This document shows positions 1 to 11,086 of a stretch of 64,000 nucleotides of DNA, in pieces (position 1 is the first letter of the stretch; each line of letters starts with the position of its first letter). The notes beneath the pieces are model-generated. The model saw only the letters and a program-made list of their open reading frames with translations. It was not told the DNA's origin and did no database searches. The position numbers and the translations under genes are program-made. The DNA lies in NCBI GenBank assembly GCA_948470475.1, contig OX419335.1, positions 41,096,525-41,160,524 on the forward strand. Direction: 5' to 3'. The DNA comes from Galaxea fascicularis (taxonomy: Eukaryota; Cnidaria; Anthozoa; Scleractinia; Euphylliidae).

Positions 1-84
1 ACTTCCAGGCAAAACATAAAACCACTTTTTCTCCACTGATATTTAGTCTTTTTAATATTTAATTTGGATTAAAAGTCACATTTC

Positions 85-256
85 GACCATTACTAACTAC
101 TTAACAACCGAGAGTGAGGTCTTTACGGGAAAAATCTCAAACTGAGGCCTTGCCATATTAACAGAGCGATAGCAAGGTCAATACAGCTAGGCCGAGGTTT
201 GAGATTTTTCCGTAACGACCGAACGGTCGAGGTTATTAAGTTGTTTATTATATGGC
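85..256. mobile_element. Foldback MITE in PNUTS intron
   Basis: The arms are inverted: AACCGAGAGTGAGGTC... with GGGAAAAATCTCAAAC on the left, and GTTTGAGATTTTTCC... ending in TATTATATGGCT on the right. The right end (AGCCATATAATAAA inverted) is shared with the elements at 572-691 and 902-916, so this is a dispersed family. Confidence 0.6.
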
Positions 257-571
257 TAACATAACGGTTCTAAGGGAAAAAAATTAGTTCAAGCACAAGT
301 CATTGCTTCATGGTAATCTATGCATTAATTTTTTCCAAACTCAGGTCAAACGTTCCACCAGCAGTTTTCCTGGTCGTGTTTCAGTTTTTTGCTCTAGAGG
401 CACCAATTTTCAATGTAAATAAAACAAATGTGGCCTTTGGATGACTTTTTGTTGTTTTTGTTCCTTATTTGCATCATCTGTAATCAGCCCGTGGGCATTA
501 CGGGAGAATAATGCCCTAGCGCTTTGCTTCGGTTAGCCAATCAGAGCGTGCGTTATATCGTATACAAACAC

Positions 572-691
572 TAGCCATATAATAAATACCACTTATTAAC
601 TGAGAGTGAAGTCATTACAAGGAAATTTCAGACCGAGGCCTTGATGTATTGACTGAGCAGAAAAGGTTAATAAGTTATTTATTATATGGCC
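572..691. mobile_element. MITE with AGCCATATAATAAATA termini
   Basis: The left end AGCCATATAATAAATA...TTATTAAC is inverted at the right end as GTTAATAAGTTATTTATTAT followed by ATGGC. The internal GAGAGTGAAGTCATTACAAG resembles the copy at 85-256. A solo end (AGCCATATAATAAATTA) lies at 902-918. Confidence 0.65.
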
Positions 692-1183
692 TTTTTAGCA
701 ATAAATTATAAAACTCGCTCTCGCTGTGGTTCTTTTCATCGCTCATATTAAAGAAGTATCTGTATGCTAGTTTTTCTTTCAGTTATTGAAATATAGTTAA
801 ACTTCAATGTCCATATTTTTTGTTGTTTTTGCCCACGTGCTTGTAGTCATTACAAGAAAATCTTTCCTGCATAGCAGCCAATTAGAGCACGCATCCTATT
901 GTAGCCATATAATAAATTAAGTGAAAAGTCCAAAATTATTTAAAGAAAATTGCCAATCTGAAGGGATACAGTAACGTTAACAATGAACAAATCACTCTGT
1001 TGAGGAAGTCTTTTTTGCTGACTCCACAAATCATCTTACAGCCTTGGTGAGACTGTTATTAATAGTTATTATTCCCAGGTCATTGAAAAGATAGACATGG
1101 ATACTGAATCATTTTGTACACAGATACCATATCTGATTGCCTCAAATAAAGTATTAATACTTATAACTTGTTTACATTATTAG

Positions 1184-1265
1184 TCTCCCTGACAGTGCCG
1201 CTGAGCCTGAACCAGAGAACCAACAAGGCAACCCTGAAGAGCCAAAAGTGATTCCTCATGATGAG
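1184..1265 (+). CDS. PPP1R10: PNUTS exon A (first visible)
   Basis: The acceptor TTATTAG at 1183 and donor GAG|GTATGT at 1266 bound an exon that reads LPDSAAEPEPENQQGN and ends EEPKVIPHDE. It enters after two bases of a codon and leaves in phase 0, matching the next exon. It is an acidic, proline-rich linker with no domain of its own. Confidence 0.75.
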
Positions 1266-4200
1266 GTATGTACTAACTCTCCATGTATATATATTCAACT
1301 GTCTCTAGTTCTTCAAGGAGCAGGCAGCTTTATCACTGGATAAATAGCAAATTCATGAAAAAGTATAACTAATGTTAGGACTGTATGGAAACTCTTTCCA
1401 AAAGGAGAAGAATTTGTTTATAAATATATTTATTCCATTAGGAGGGGCTTATCTGCTGGATAAAGGTATTAACTCTTTCAACAACTGCAGCAAACTACAG
1501 TTTAACTCTGTTGCCATATATAGAGCGTTTTCACTCATGTGACTAGCGGCCATATTGGTTCAATGAAACAAAGGAAAGTTCAATTCCCAGAGGGTTAGCT
1601 TGGTACACCAATATGGCCGCCTTTCCTTTGTTTTGGAACACCAACATGGCCGCCGTGACATCATGTGAAAACGCTCCATACCTTAAAATGATTTAACTGG
1701 GATATTGTGTAGCTCCTTATGAAAGTCTACTGTTGGAGATTGGTGCTTTCCTCCTCCTAGTTCATATTGCAATAAATTGTTTAACTGTTTGCAGAAAGGA
1801 ACCACTCATGTACCAGCCAAAGCTGCTGTTCTACCAACTAATACCAGTGGTGTTCAACTGCCACCAGCTATTATGTCCCTGTTCTCGTCAGCAGCATCTA
1901 ACCAAGGTTGGTATATAATTATGGTTAACATTTCAGCATCCAAAGGCAGGGGTTGAAAAATGTGTTTCTAATGCTCATTGAGGGTTCTCCTTCTTTCACT
2001 TTTTGCTTAAGCCATTTAAAAAAATTATTCGTTGGATGCATTTTGCTCTCTTATGATTCAGTAAGCAAACACTTGAAAGCAGGGCTAGACGTTAACGGTA
2101 GTCCACTAGCCCAGGACTAGTAAAAATTTGGTTTGGGCTTGTAAAGTTTGAGAACCACTAGCCACTGGGCTATTTGTAATGGAAAGGGGTTTGGAGATAA
2201 TATTGACAAAGAGAAATTCAGCCAGTTTTGGGTTAACTTGATGCCAAAAAAGAAATGAAGAAAATTTTAGACTCCACTAGTCCATAGGCTAGTTTGCTGT
2301 AAAGCCAAGGTCGAGCACTGGAAAGTATAATTATTTGATGAGAGAAGACAGTGATGACCTCACAATTCTTGCTTTCTTTGCAGTGGCAGCAGGCTCACAG
2401 GGTCCCCAGGTCAGGCCTCCTGTGACTGTCCAAACACTTCTTGACAAATTTATGGTAAGTTAGCAAATGAAACCATATTTTATCATGAGTACTGTAACAT
2501 GTTGTTTCATACACCGCTTAGACACTTGTAATTAGCCTTTGGGGAATCATTACGCTGCACAGTGCTTTCATAGAAATCTTTAAATACTAGAAGCGACTTT
2601 AATTTTTGAAAAGCTGAATTACACTAATCCATGATTACTGAGGTTTTTATATTAATCAGTGTGAACTTTCTTAAAACCAACTAATATGACTTGTTAAAAA
2701 AGAGTTAAGTAAATTTAAAAGTGGAAATCGTTTGTTAAAAATATAGCTTGCATGGCCAGCATTCCCGTTCAAACAAAGTTTTCCACATTGTGTAGTAAAA
2801 ATATAACAATTAACATTCACTCTAACCACTGCCTTGATCGGTTTAATGATTCTTTCATGAAGCAGACTGAATGATATTTTGTGTTTTTCAGAAACCCTCT
2901 CAACCAGGTGGCCAGTCTTCAGTGACACCAAATTCTCAGCCTCTACTTCAGAATGAATCAGGGGGTTCCTCTTTGCCTGATGCTCTCAAACAGATTCTTG
3001 AACCTCTGCAGCAGAATAAAATGGGCCCACCAAGGATGCAGGTCCCTGGGATGGGTCCTGGGATGGGTCCTGGGACAGGATTGCTTGGGGCTGGTAAGTG
3101 AGCGTATTTGTGGAACCTGTCAGGTACTACTGATGGGATGTCATGGGATGTGGTATTGTGTAGTATTTTCATTGGGAGCAGTTATGGGCATGGGTCCGTC
3201 CTTTGTTCAACTTTTGCAGCGCTTACCTTGGTAGTTGATGGAAATTTCAGTCTCCTTTCATCAGCTTTCTTCATCTAATTCAAGTTATTGAAACGCCAGC
3301 TGTTGAACTTCAGAAATTTGTTAGATATCCCAACGCCTTTACCGCAGAAAAATTACATAAAATGCCAGTCACCCAAAATGAGCCTCTCGATAATTTTGTT
3401 TTGACAGCACCTGGCGACCCTGCAGGGATGCTTAATGCCTTCAGACCGCCCGGTCCAATGGGCCCCAGAGGGGTACAGGGCCCGCACATGAGACCTGATA
3501 TGCTTCCTCATTTCCAAGGACCTGGAGGACCAAGACAAGGTCCTCCCATTGGACCTCTTTTCCCAGGCCCTGAAGGCCCTATGATGGGGCCTCGTATGAG
3601 AGGATTCATGCCACCTCGAATGCAGGGTGGGCCTGGTGTTGGACGAGGCATGATGTCAGGTCCACGACCTCTTCTGCCAGAAATGGTAAGTGGTGACTTT
3701 TAATCAGCTGTTGACGAGTACCCTGGGTCACTTTTTGATCTTCAAAAGGCCCGGTTGTTCAAAAACCGGTTAACGCTAATCGTAGATTAAGAATTAACCA
3801 ACGAGTTTATATCTCTACCCTCAAAATCTGTTCAACACTGATATTCTGAAAAAAGTTTAGATCAGAAGACGTAAATTCTGAAAAACAAAAAGCAGCAAAA
3901 AACTTTCACCCAAAAGTTAAAAAAACTGAAACCGAAGTTTATGCTAATCCAGGGTTAAGTTAATCGGCTTTCGAACAACCAGGCCATGGTAGTGGCATAA
4001 CCATTTTTCGTGGGTGTCACGAGTGTGTTGTGAATTACACAAACAGCAGCATCGTGAAAGACTTGATTTACTAATACTGTCACGAACGAGGGAATGACCT
4101 TTATTTACCCTCGGCAGAATTTATAGCACACAGGCTAGTTCGGGAGTAAGCACATGAAACATATATTTCAAACAAGTATATCAAGGTTAAGAAACGCAAT

Positions 4201-5967
4201 TGACAGGCAGCGAATTGGGTGGCTATTCCAAGTGTTGCCGAGGCGCTGAACTCGGAACTACCGTGAAACAATTCCAGCTCGCGGCCAGAGCGGCCGGGAC
4301 CTCAGGATTGCAAGCGTTCGGTCACACCCAAACTCGGAGAAAAGGTTACCTCTTTCATTCAGATACCAGCCCATTTTCAATACCTATTTTGAGATCCCAG
4401 CAGTGTACAGGCCGTTTGTCCCGTGGACCTGTTTTTAGGGTGGCCTAAGACCCTCTGAGTCTTCTGTAACTCAGTAGTAGAGCATCCAAACTTGTAGTCA
4501 AGGTCATAGAAACAGGAAATAGATATTTCAAATACCGTAAATCCTCTATTAAGCCCCCCGGGGGGCTTATTTTTTTCAAGCACTTTTGAGGGGGGCTTAT
4601 TTAATTTAGCGAAACGCATCACCTGTAGCAAAAATACCGTGGTATGAGACAGAGTAGACTTACGCGTTGTACAATTAAAGTCACTGTCAAAAGTATTTGA
4701 TTCACTTGTGGGAGCCTAAAAGTAACAAAAACAAAATTCTTATTCTTCAAAAATGCGCTTTTGGCCTCGTGTTCTTCGGTGATTTTTTTTTTAACTTCCA
4801 GCCTGAATAAATCATAACTGATCAGTCCACGTTAATCGTTATTTTTTTTGTGAGGAATAAGGATTGGGGGAGGGGAGAGGGGGGGCTTATTAACTTTCCT
4901 CCTCTGATAAGGGGGGCTTACTAGAGGATTTACGGTAATTATAACTCGACTGGTAGGCAGCGAACTACTTGCCTATTTACAAGTGTTACCGAGGCGTTGA
5001 ACTCGAAGAATGTAACTCTCAGTACGGACCTCGAACTCAGTGAGAGGTATAAAAAATCCGCGCAAAAGTATTTACCTAATTAATTCACTTTCAAAACTGT
5101 TTCTTTCGCCTTTATAGCGCTCTTACCATTATTGCCACGATTTTATCGTATTGTCTCTATGTAAATATTTAGAGTTTTAGTCAGTACCTCATTAGCATTT
5201 TTACAATTGATTATTATATAAGCGCGTCTTAAACAAATTTTATCCTTCAACTTGAGAATGACCGTTGATCGGTCGAAACGTCGTTGCTTTTTAACGTTAG
5301 CTTTTAAAGTGAAATCTGTTTCTAAAAATTTGTTGATTCGAACATAAGAGTAATCGGAGAAAATACAGGAGAGGAGGAAGTTGATTTTGATTTTATCTGT
5401 GATAAACCGAACAGATAGAAAGGGCTCTTTGCTTTGAACAGGGCTGAAGACTTTTTCATGCGACTTTTTCAAGCCATTGTAACCATGGTAACGCAAGTGG
5501 CACCTCCTTTTTTAAGACCATAAATCCGCCAATAGTTTGTGATGTATTTTCCCGAGTTCAGTGGCTCGTTGCTACTTTCATAGTTAATTTTACCATGTCT
5601 TCAGACGTGTGACAGATTGATCTTATCTGGTGCCTTTACAAAACCAGTGAATGTAAACCATATAGAGAATATTGAAGCAAATTGACTCACTGATTGACTT
5701 GTCTTCACTTAGGCCAACCGGGACGACTTTCCTCCTGAACAGTTTGACGACGGAGGGGAGTATGGGGACGAGGACGAAGAAGGCGAAATCGGAGATAATA
5801 TGGGCATCCGTGGTAGAGGCCGAGGAATGTCGCGTGGCCGAGCGCGTGGAAGGGGTCGGGGCCGAGGAACGCCTCCAATTTGTCGCCACTTTGTTTCAAA
5901 ACGAGGCTGTTTAAGAGGAGCCACGTGTCACTTTTTACATCCGGGAGTTAATGGACCACCTGTTTGA
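1184..5967 (+). CDS. PPP1R10: PNUTS (PP1 regulatory subunit 10), 3' part of gene, exons joined
   Basis: Six coding exons (1184-1265, 1795-1906, 2384-2454, 2892-3093, 3408-3685, 5713-5967) have GT-AG borders and compatible phases, and give about 330 residues of C-terminal protein. Seen: a Pro/Gln-rich linker, a Gly/Pro/Met/Arg-rich collagen-like tract, an acidic patch (EYGDEDEEGE), an RG-rich box, and a terminal C-x8-C-x5-C-x3-H zinc finger followed by HPGVNGPPV and the stop. Known: vertebrate PNUTS has the same order and ends with a CCCH finger and HPGVNGPP. It is a nuclear scaffold that targets PP1 to chromatin and RNA polymerase II and acts in transcription termination. The TFIIS-N-like domain and the PP1-binding motif would be encoded upstream of this window, so the gene is partial here. 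The neighbouring LMX1 gene converges on it from downstream. Confidence 0.88.
1523..1676. mobile_element. MITE with GAGCGTTTTCAC termini
   Basis: GAGCGTTTTCACTCATGTGA at the left is inverted at the right as TCATGTGAAAACGCTC. Both arms include GCGGCCATATTGG-like sequence. The element is about 154 bp, non-coding, and lies in a PNUTS intron. Confidence 0.7.
1795..1906 (+). CDS. PPP1R10: PNUTS exon B
   Basis: The acceptor TTTGCAG and donor CAAG|GTTGGT bound 37 codons plus one base (phase 1). The translation starts KGTTHVPAKAAV and includes QLPPAIMSLFSS. It is low-complexity linker sequence. Confidence 0.75.
2080..2320. mobile_element. hAT-like MITE
   Basis: The termini CAGGGCTAGACGTT and, inverted, CAGTGCTCGACCTT resemble the CAGNG ends of hAT elements. 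Both arms contain ACTAG-rich blocks (CCACTAGCC and CCACTAGTCC). GAAAG occurs on both flanks, but an exact 8-bp target duplication is not visible. It lies in a PNUTS intron. Confidence 0.5.
2384..2454 (+). CDS. PPP1R10: PNUTS exon C
   Basis: The acceptor TTTGCAG and perfect donor ATG|GTAAGT bound 71 bases. It completes the split codon from exon B and ends in phase 0. The translation ends VTVQTLLDKFM, a short hydrophobic segment that may form a helix. Confidence 0.78.
2892..3093 (+). CDS. PPP1R10: PNUTS exon D
   Basis: The acceptor TTTTTCAG and donor GCTG|GTAAGT bound 67 codons plus one base. The translation includes LPDALKQILEPLQQNK and then the repeated GMGPGMGPGTG that opens the Gly/Pro/Met tract. 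The 15-base near-repeat encoding GMGPG could vary in length between alleles. Confidence 0.85.
3408..3685 (+). CDS. PPP1R10: PNUTS exon E, Gly/Pro/Met/Arg-rich tract
   Basis: The acceptor TTTTGACAG and donor ATG|GTAAGT bound 278 bases, entering in phase 1 from exon D and leaving in phase 0. The residues are collagen-like low complexity with pieces such as FRPPGPMGPRG and MMGPRMRGFMPPRM. This matches the Gly/Pro/Arg-rich C-terminal half of vertebrate PNUTS. It is probably disordered. Confidence 0.86.
3748..3985. mobile_element. MITE with GGCCCGGTTGTTC termini
   Basis: GGCCCGGTTGTTCAAAAACC on the left and GGTTGTTCGAAAGCC (inverted) on the right form terminal inverted repeats about 25 bp long. 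The interior is AT-rich and non-coding. It lies in the last PNUTS intron, just after exon E. Confidence 0.7.
4198..4340 (-). mobile_element. Decayed tRNA-related SINE body
   Basis: Read on the minus strand, the tRNA-like AATCCTGAGGTCCCGGCC block precedes a body with CCGCGAGCTGGAATTGTTTC and GAGTTCAGCGCCTCGGC, ending near CGCTGCCTGTC. The body recurs at 4944-5037 in the same orientation, so this is a repeat family. The head is too decayed to call a tRNA. Confidence 0.45.
4533..4937. mobile_element. MITE with TACCGTAAATCCTCT termini
   Basis: TACCGTAAATCCTCTATTAA at the left is mirrored by AGAGGATTTACGGTA at the right, each followed inwards by AAGCCCCCC blocks. The 405-bp element sits between two partial copies of the same SINE body. 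The internal GGGGGGCTTATT motifs occur four times in alternating orientation. Confidence 0.75.
4944..5037 (-). repeat. Second, truncated copy of the SINE body
   Basis: GGCAGCGAACTACTTGCC and CAAGTGTTACCGAGGCGTTG repeat the 4200-4280 segment with substitutions, in direct orientation. Confidence 0.5.
5248..5286 (+). ncRNA. Hammerhead-ribozyme-like motif (decayed core)
   Basis: CAAC at 5248-5251 can pair with GTTG at 5283-5286 (stem I). GACCG-TTGAT-CGGTC forms a perfect stem-loop II, followed directly by GAAA and CGTC. The strand between the stems reads TTGAGAAT instead of CUGANGA, so the catalytic core is probably broken. Hammerheads of this layout are known from Penelope-like retroelements. 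Confidence 0.4.
5713..5967 (+). CDS. PPP1R10: PNUTS terminal exon: acidic patch, RG box, CCCH zinc finger
   Basis: The acceptor TTCACTTAG opens a phase-0 exon of 84 codons and a TGA at 5965-5967. In order it encodes ANRDDFPPEQFDD, an acidic stretch, an RGRGRG-type arginine/glycine box, and the finger CRHFVSKRGC...C...H with C-x8-C-x5-C-x3-H spacing. The last residues, HPGVNGPPV, closely match the vertebrate PNUTS C-terminus and are the main reason for the gene name. CCCH and RG boxes bind RNA or nucleic acid in this family. Confidence 0.92.
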   Translation, partial: ANRDDFPPEQFDDGGEYGDEDEEGEIGDNMGIRGRGRGMSRGRARGRGRGRGTPPICRHFVSKRGCLRGATCHFLHPGVNGPPV

Positions 5968-6940
5968 TAATGACTTATGCAATAATGACAATTAATGCGT
6001 GTCTATCAATTTAGATCTGATAATGTATGCAGGAATTTTTTAGGATGATGACACTAAATTCCAGAAATGCGCACCCTCATCTAATTTATCCATTTCGTAA
6101 TTTCTCGCAGTCGCATACTTTGTTTGTCTGTTTTGTGGTCTTAGTTGTACTGTAGCATATTTTCTGGAATTTTGTGACATGGTCTTGGGACTTTATCTTT
6201 AGAACAAAAAAGTCAAGAAAACGCAATATATCGAAGACAGGTTAATTTGGGAAATAAGGGATGGCTGGTCGGTCCCCAAGTGAGACGTATCAGAGGTGCA
6301 AGGAGAGTTGACTTGCAATATTTTATACGTGGTGTCTTTTCCAACCGCATTTAACCTATTTTACCGAAGACCTGCCGGATGTTTAGTTGTAAAAATGTTA
6401 TCTTCATAATGAAAATCATTTTGAAGGAACCAAAGCAGAGTGCCAAGCCATTGGCCACTGATTGCAAGGGGTTGTAATGTGTAATGAGGTTTGCTAATTA
6501 ACTCTGACCATTCCATAAATCCGGTTCGGTTTGGTCCCGTTTTTGTTTGTACTCGGGTGTACAGTACAGTCATTTTCTTGTGTCAGTTGAAAGACCTAAG
6601 ACCTTGGTATTTGCCTTGAGTCAAGTGTTTTCTGGCACTAGTTACACTGTGTAGTTCAATCTTATGCCAAGCCAAGTCTTGACGCTCTGTTTTGGTGTGT
6701 TAAATGTCTGACAGTCGTCCCATGTTAGTTCAACATCATTTCTTAATTGTCTTCAAGAGTAATTAATTCAAATATCCCCATGGTCTGAAAGCCGTTTTCA
6801 AACATCACAAATGCCTCACCCATTACGTTCCTTCCAATTGCTATTTGTACAAATTGTATAAATTTTTGAATGCAACTTATGTAAAATACAAGATAGAGAT
6901 GATTTTTAATATTTGAAAATATTTTGTGACAAACCGAGAG

Positions 6941-6946
6941 AATAAA
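6941..6946 (+). terminator. Candidate PNUTS poly(A) signal
   Basis: This is the first AATAAA downstream of the PNUTS stop, giving a 3' UTR of about 980 bases. A T-rich, TGTT-containing stretch follows. No transcript evidence is available, so it is a positional inference. Confidence 0.55.
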
Positions 6947-6967
6947 TATTTCCTGTTGTAATCAGCT

Positions 6968-8166
6968 TGTTAGTTCGCAGCACATTGCGAGAGCTACTTG
7001 ATAAATTCGCTTCTTTTGTTAGATTCCTTGTAGCAAATGTATCGGCCAGGAAAAAACAAACAGCTTACTTTGTTGCGGGTTAATCAGCATCGGGATGGGT
7101 GTTCTGTGTAGCAAAAGCATATTCTAGTAATGTACAGGAACGTATGGGTGGACTGTGGCAGGATATTTTTTTTCCGTCGGATACTCGGCAATGATCTGAC
7201 TTCCCTCAGTTCGCTTCTAGAGCTTCCGCGAGGAGCTACAATTATTGAAACAAAATCACGTTTAAACTTCGTTTCAGATTTAAACAACCACTTGGTCATA
7301 CTGAAGCTGTGCCCTCTCGGTTTGAATGCCTTGGACCTTTGAAGGGAATGGCTCATTACAGGGTTAGGTGTGTTGTGCAGGAATCATGAACCAATGTTGG
7401 GACGCTTCGTATAATTATATTGTCATACAGAAGCATAGCCTTTCATAGAAATCAAAGATGAGGTGAACTGATCGTGGCGAAACAACGATTTGTTTTTCAG
7501 CAATCTCAAAATTATCTTCACAAGCACAGGGGTCGCAAATGCTTTAGATACCTTTTTCCTGGAGAATGATAAGGGGAGTCGAATCTCCCCTTGATTCAGT
7601 TAGATGCGTCGGATACAATTGTGGATGACTGTTAGCGCAGGTTGTGAGGGACTCGAACTATATTCCATAACGCCTTCATGAATTAAACATTGGGACTTCA
7701 CTGACTAATGGCGTTAGCCAAAGTACCTAACCCTGCGGAAATATCGATATGGAGAATTCGACAATTGAACAGACTCAGATAGAACATGATGCATTTTTTC
7801 AGAGGGAACGGGCTAACGAGCTTCCCGCCAAACTTGATGTCGTGAATCGAACACATATTTCTGCACTCTTGTCTCTCTTTTCGTGCCTTTTCAAGGTTCT
7901 GGCTGTCGTAGTTGTCATGTAATTTTGCTTTTTCCTGAAATGTTTGGTATACGTCGGACACAGTTTGTCATTTCTACGATTGTGGGAAGAAATCAATAAT
8001 TAGCAAACGAAATAAGGTGTCTTCATGAAACTCACTCAATTTATGTGCGCATTGTGATCATTACATTGTTCATAAATTAAGTATAAAATGTGTCATTAGT
8101 TACAAAATGGTAGACTAGCTCACAAACGGTTCGAATGATGGGTACGTTGTATTAAGTAGACGAGTG
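6968..8166. other. PNUTS-Lmx1 intergenic interval, first part
   Basis: After the PNUTS 3' UTR this AT-rich stretch shows no gene. Short open frames at 7084-7356 on both strands shadow each other and have no domain. Confidence 0.5.
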
Positions 8167-8170
8167 TTAA

Positions 8171-8522
8171 GGCCCGTTTAAACGGTTTCAACATTTGCTT
8201 CAACATGCGTTTAACACTTTGTTGAACCAAATGCTGGGTGCGTTTGAACAGGTGGTCCAACATTAATTATTGAAAGGGTAAATAATTTAAATATTGAAAG
8301 CGTGTTGAATTAAGTTTAAATCGGCTTAAACTTTCATTCAACATCGATTCAACTTTTCCTTTGTTCTCGAAAATGTTGAATGGTGTTGAAGACGTTTGAA
8401 CAGTTCTGTTCAACAATTGTACAACACACGCATGCTCATATCAGGCCGCAAAATATGGCGTCTATAGTTTGCGTAAACAGTGAAGAAGTAGGCGCAATGT
8501 TGGAACCGTTTGAACGGCTTTT
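8171..8522. mobile_element. MITE flanked by TTAA
   Basis: GGCCCGTTTAAACGGTTTCA at the left and, inverted, AAGCCGTTCAAACGGTTCCA at the right are imperfect terminal inverted repeats. TTAA lies at 8167-8170 and 8523-8526, a piggyBac-type target duplication. The interior repeats TTCAAC/GTTGAA many times and has no transposase. Confidence 0.6.
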
Positions 8523-9872
8523 AATGTATAGTATACGGTTGTGGATTTTCCACAACATGTAACAGACCACATAGAGCATAGTCGGTTTTGTTTGCTTAAA
8601 CATGATGAGAATGTACGTATACTTAACATTTTTGTGATATATTTCCTCTGCCATTAAAAGTAATTTTATTTTGTAGGTTGTGATAATTTTTTTCCTCGAC
8701 TTAGCATTGACAGGACCTCGGCCGCACACCGTGAATTCATTTCAGCTGTGAACTTGGGTTCGATCCTGGCGTTGAATCGTTGTTAAACAGCTTAATTCGT
8801 TCATGTTGTCACGTCTTTATTCAGCCTGACAGTGAAATGGGTTTTAGCCTTGGAGGGAACCGACTTCACTAGGAATGGAGGCACTTGTATAAGCTCTCCC
8901 GCGTAGTGACCCCGTTTTTGTCTGCGCAAACTTTGTTTTTCTTGTTTTTTCGTTCTTATTTGCATCTATACGTGATTTTCTGTACAGATTACTGTCAGAG
9001 ATCTTCAAGCTGAGGGAACTGTTTAGTTTCAATTTTTTAATAAATTTTATTTCAACACAAAATTATTTACAATGCTAACGATATTACATACCTTACCTAT
9101 CTTACACTACGCCATATTAATTACAGCACATTACACAGCCTTACCAATACAATTCTTGGTGCCAGACTGTATGTGGATATTAATAAATAAACGTTTACCC
9201 CGCCATCCTGGTAGGGATAGCTAGATTCACAGAGGCGTGGGGCACATTAAAAGGAAACGAACAAAAGCTCAATGCAAAAGATTTGAAACTTCGATTTCAA
9301 GAGGCTTTTCCTGTGTTTTGCATATCCAAATAAAATATCTGAGGCAACTAAAATGATTCGAAATTTTGCCCATCAAATTGCACAGCCTGTGGAAATGTGT
9401 TACGGACGACTCCCATAAGTGGACACAATGCTCCTGAACATTTCTTTAAGAAATTCTTAATTTATCACCTCTTCTGTATTTATCATCAATTCTAAGTGAA
9501 CACTACTTTGAAGCTCTATGGGCTGAAATAATCCCCTTACGCGGACAGACTTCACGATTGTTAAATGGCAGTTCCCGCACAATTTGAGTCACACTTCTTG
9601 ATTTGCTTCTCCATTTAGAAGCAACGTACAGTTTCTCAATGTACACAGTTTACACGGTCTCCGTACACTAAAATATCCTCTATTTTTCTCTTTGTGTGTG
9701 TGTGTTCCGGCATCGTAGACTTGCGAAGACATGACTGACACACCCTACCTCCCATGGTGCCTGAATAGGGACCTGCAGGCTACACAAAACACTCACCTCC
9801 CGCAGGCAGACAGCGATGCTTGATCCCGCGGGTTTCCGTTCGCAGGATGTTTTACTGTAATGATAATAAGGG

Positions 9873-10084
9873 GAGCAGGGTTGGTGCAGTGGTGAGAGCG
9901 CTCGCCTTCCACCAATGTGTCCCGGGTTCGATTCCCGGACTCGACGTCATAAGTGGACTGAGTTTGTTGGTTCTCTACTCTGCTCCGGGAGGCTTTTCTC
10001 CGGGTACTCCGTTTTTTTCCCTCTCCTCAAAAACCAACATTTCATTTGATTTGATTTGATTTGATTTAGAGTTTATTTGATTTT
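9873..10084 (+). mobile_element. tRNA-derived SINE with (TTGAT)n tail
   Basis: A pol III head has an A-box-like TTGGTGCAGTGGTGAGAGCG (9881-9900) and a B box GGGTTCGATTCC (9922-9933). A body follows with GCTCCGGGAGGCTTTTCTCC, then TTTGATTTGATTTGATTTGA. The sequence GTTGGTTCTCTACTCTGC is shared by a SINE family I recognise from cnidarian genomes, but the family name is not verified. Confidence 0.75.
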
Positions 10085-11086
10085 GAAGGCCACAGAGTCA
10101 TCAGTGTCTTAGGACTACTGTTAAGTGTTTCACCCCTTAAAATAAAGCCTATTATTATTTATTATTTATTTATTATTTAATGACCGGCTTGAAAAGAGGT
10201 ATTGCCCACTTCCTGCACTTGCAGATAGGAGCTGTAAATCCCACTCCACACGCTCCATTGAACTTACCCACAAACCCCAGTGGTTTCGATATTTGATATT
10301 GACAGGAGCCCATCACTAGGAGCGTACAACTCCCATACTAAACCTATGTCACGGCATTTTTACAGACCGATTTTTTTTAGACTATCTTTTCCCGCGAAAA
10401 AGAAGTTTCGGTACACATGATACCGCATCATCATCACCTTCTTTTGTTCTAAAGTTTCTCAGCTTCGCAGATAAACTTAAGCCACAATTTAAGAACGTTC
10501 GAGGAAAAGTTTCACACGAGAGAATGGGGATAATGGAGCATTTATGATTGGTCCCATATTCGAGGTAAAATTCAATCTAAAAATAAACCGGTGTGTGAAA
10601 ACGCCGTGACAGGAATATAGGGCAGTTGTACGCTCCTAGTGATGGGCACCTGATATTGAACATATCTCTGAGGTTGATAGCATGCGCGGTACAAGAAACT
10701 AGTTGAAGTCAAGCGGCCACATTCAAGTTTAGCACTTTTACAATTACGAAAGCTAAAGAGCAATAGTGACCTTCTGGCATTTTAACTCTAGATAGTTATT
10801 TCTGAAGGTCCGTACCTTTTCTTATTTATTGGTTAACTTAATCTTATATTACCAATGAGATAACTCTAAGGTACAAATAAAGAAAATGTTGACTCGCCTC
10901 CCACCCGTCCCGGGTTTGACATCCCAAACAGTTTGCTGCTTGCGACTCGCTTCCAAAATAAATTTCGCGCGAGACCCCAATACAGACCTCAGTTCCTCGC
11001 AGACTACTCTCCTCGATATCGTCAACCTACCAAATTCGGAATCATTCTGGGTATCCTCAGTCCAGTTACTCCTTGTGTGCTGAATT

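Noticed and set aside
3353..3538. Minus-strand open frame over PNUTS exon E
   Set aside because: Shadow of the GC-rich Gly/Pro exon on the other strand.
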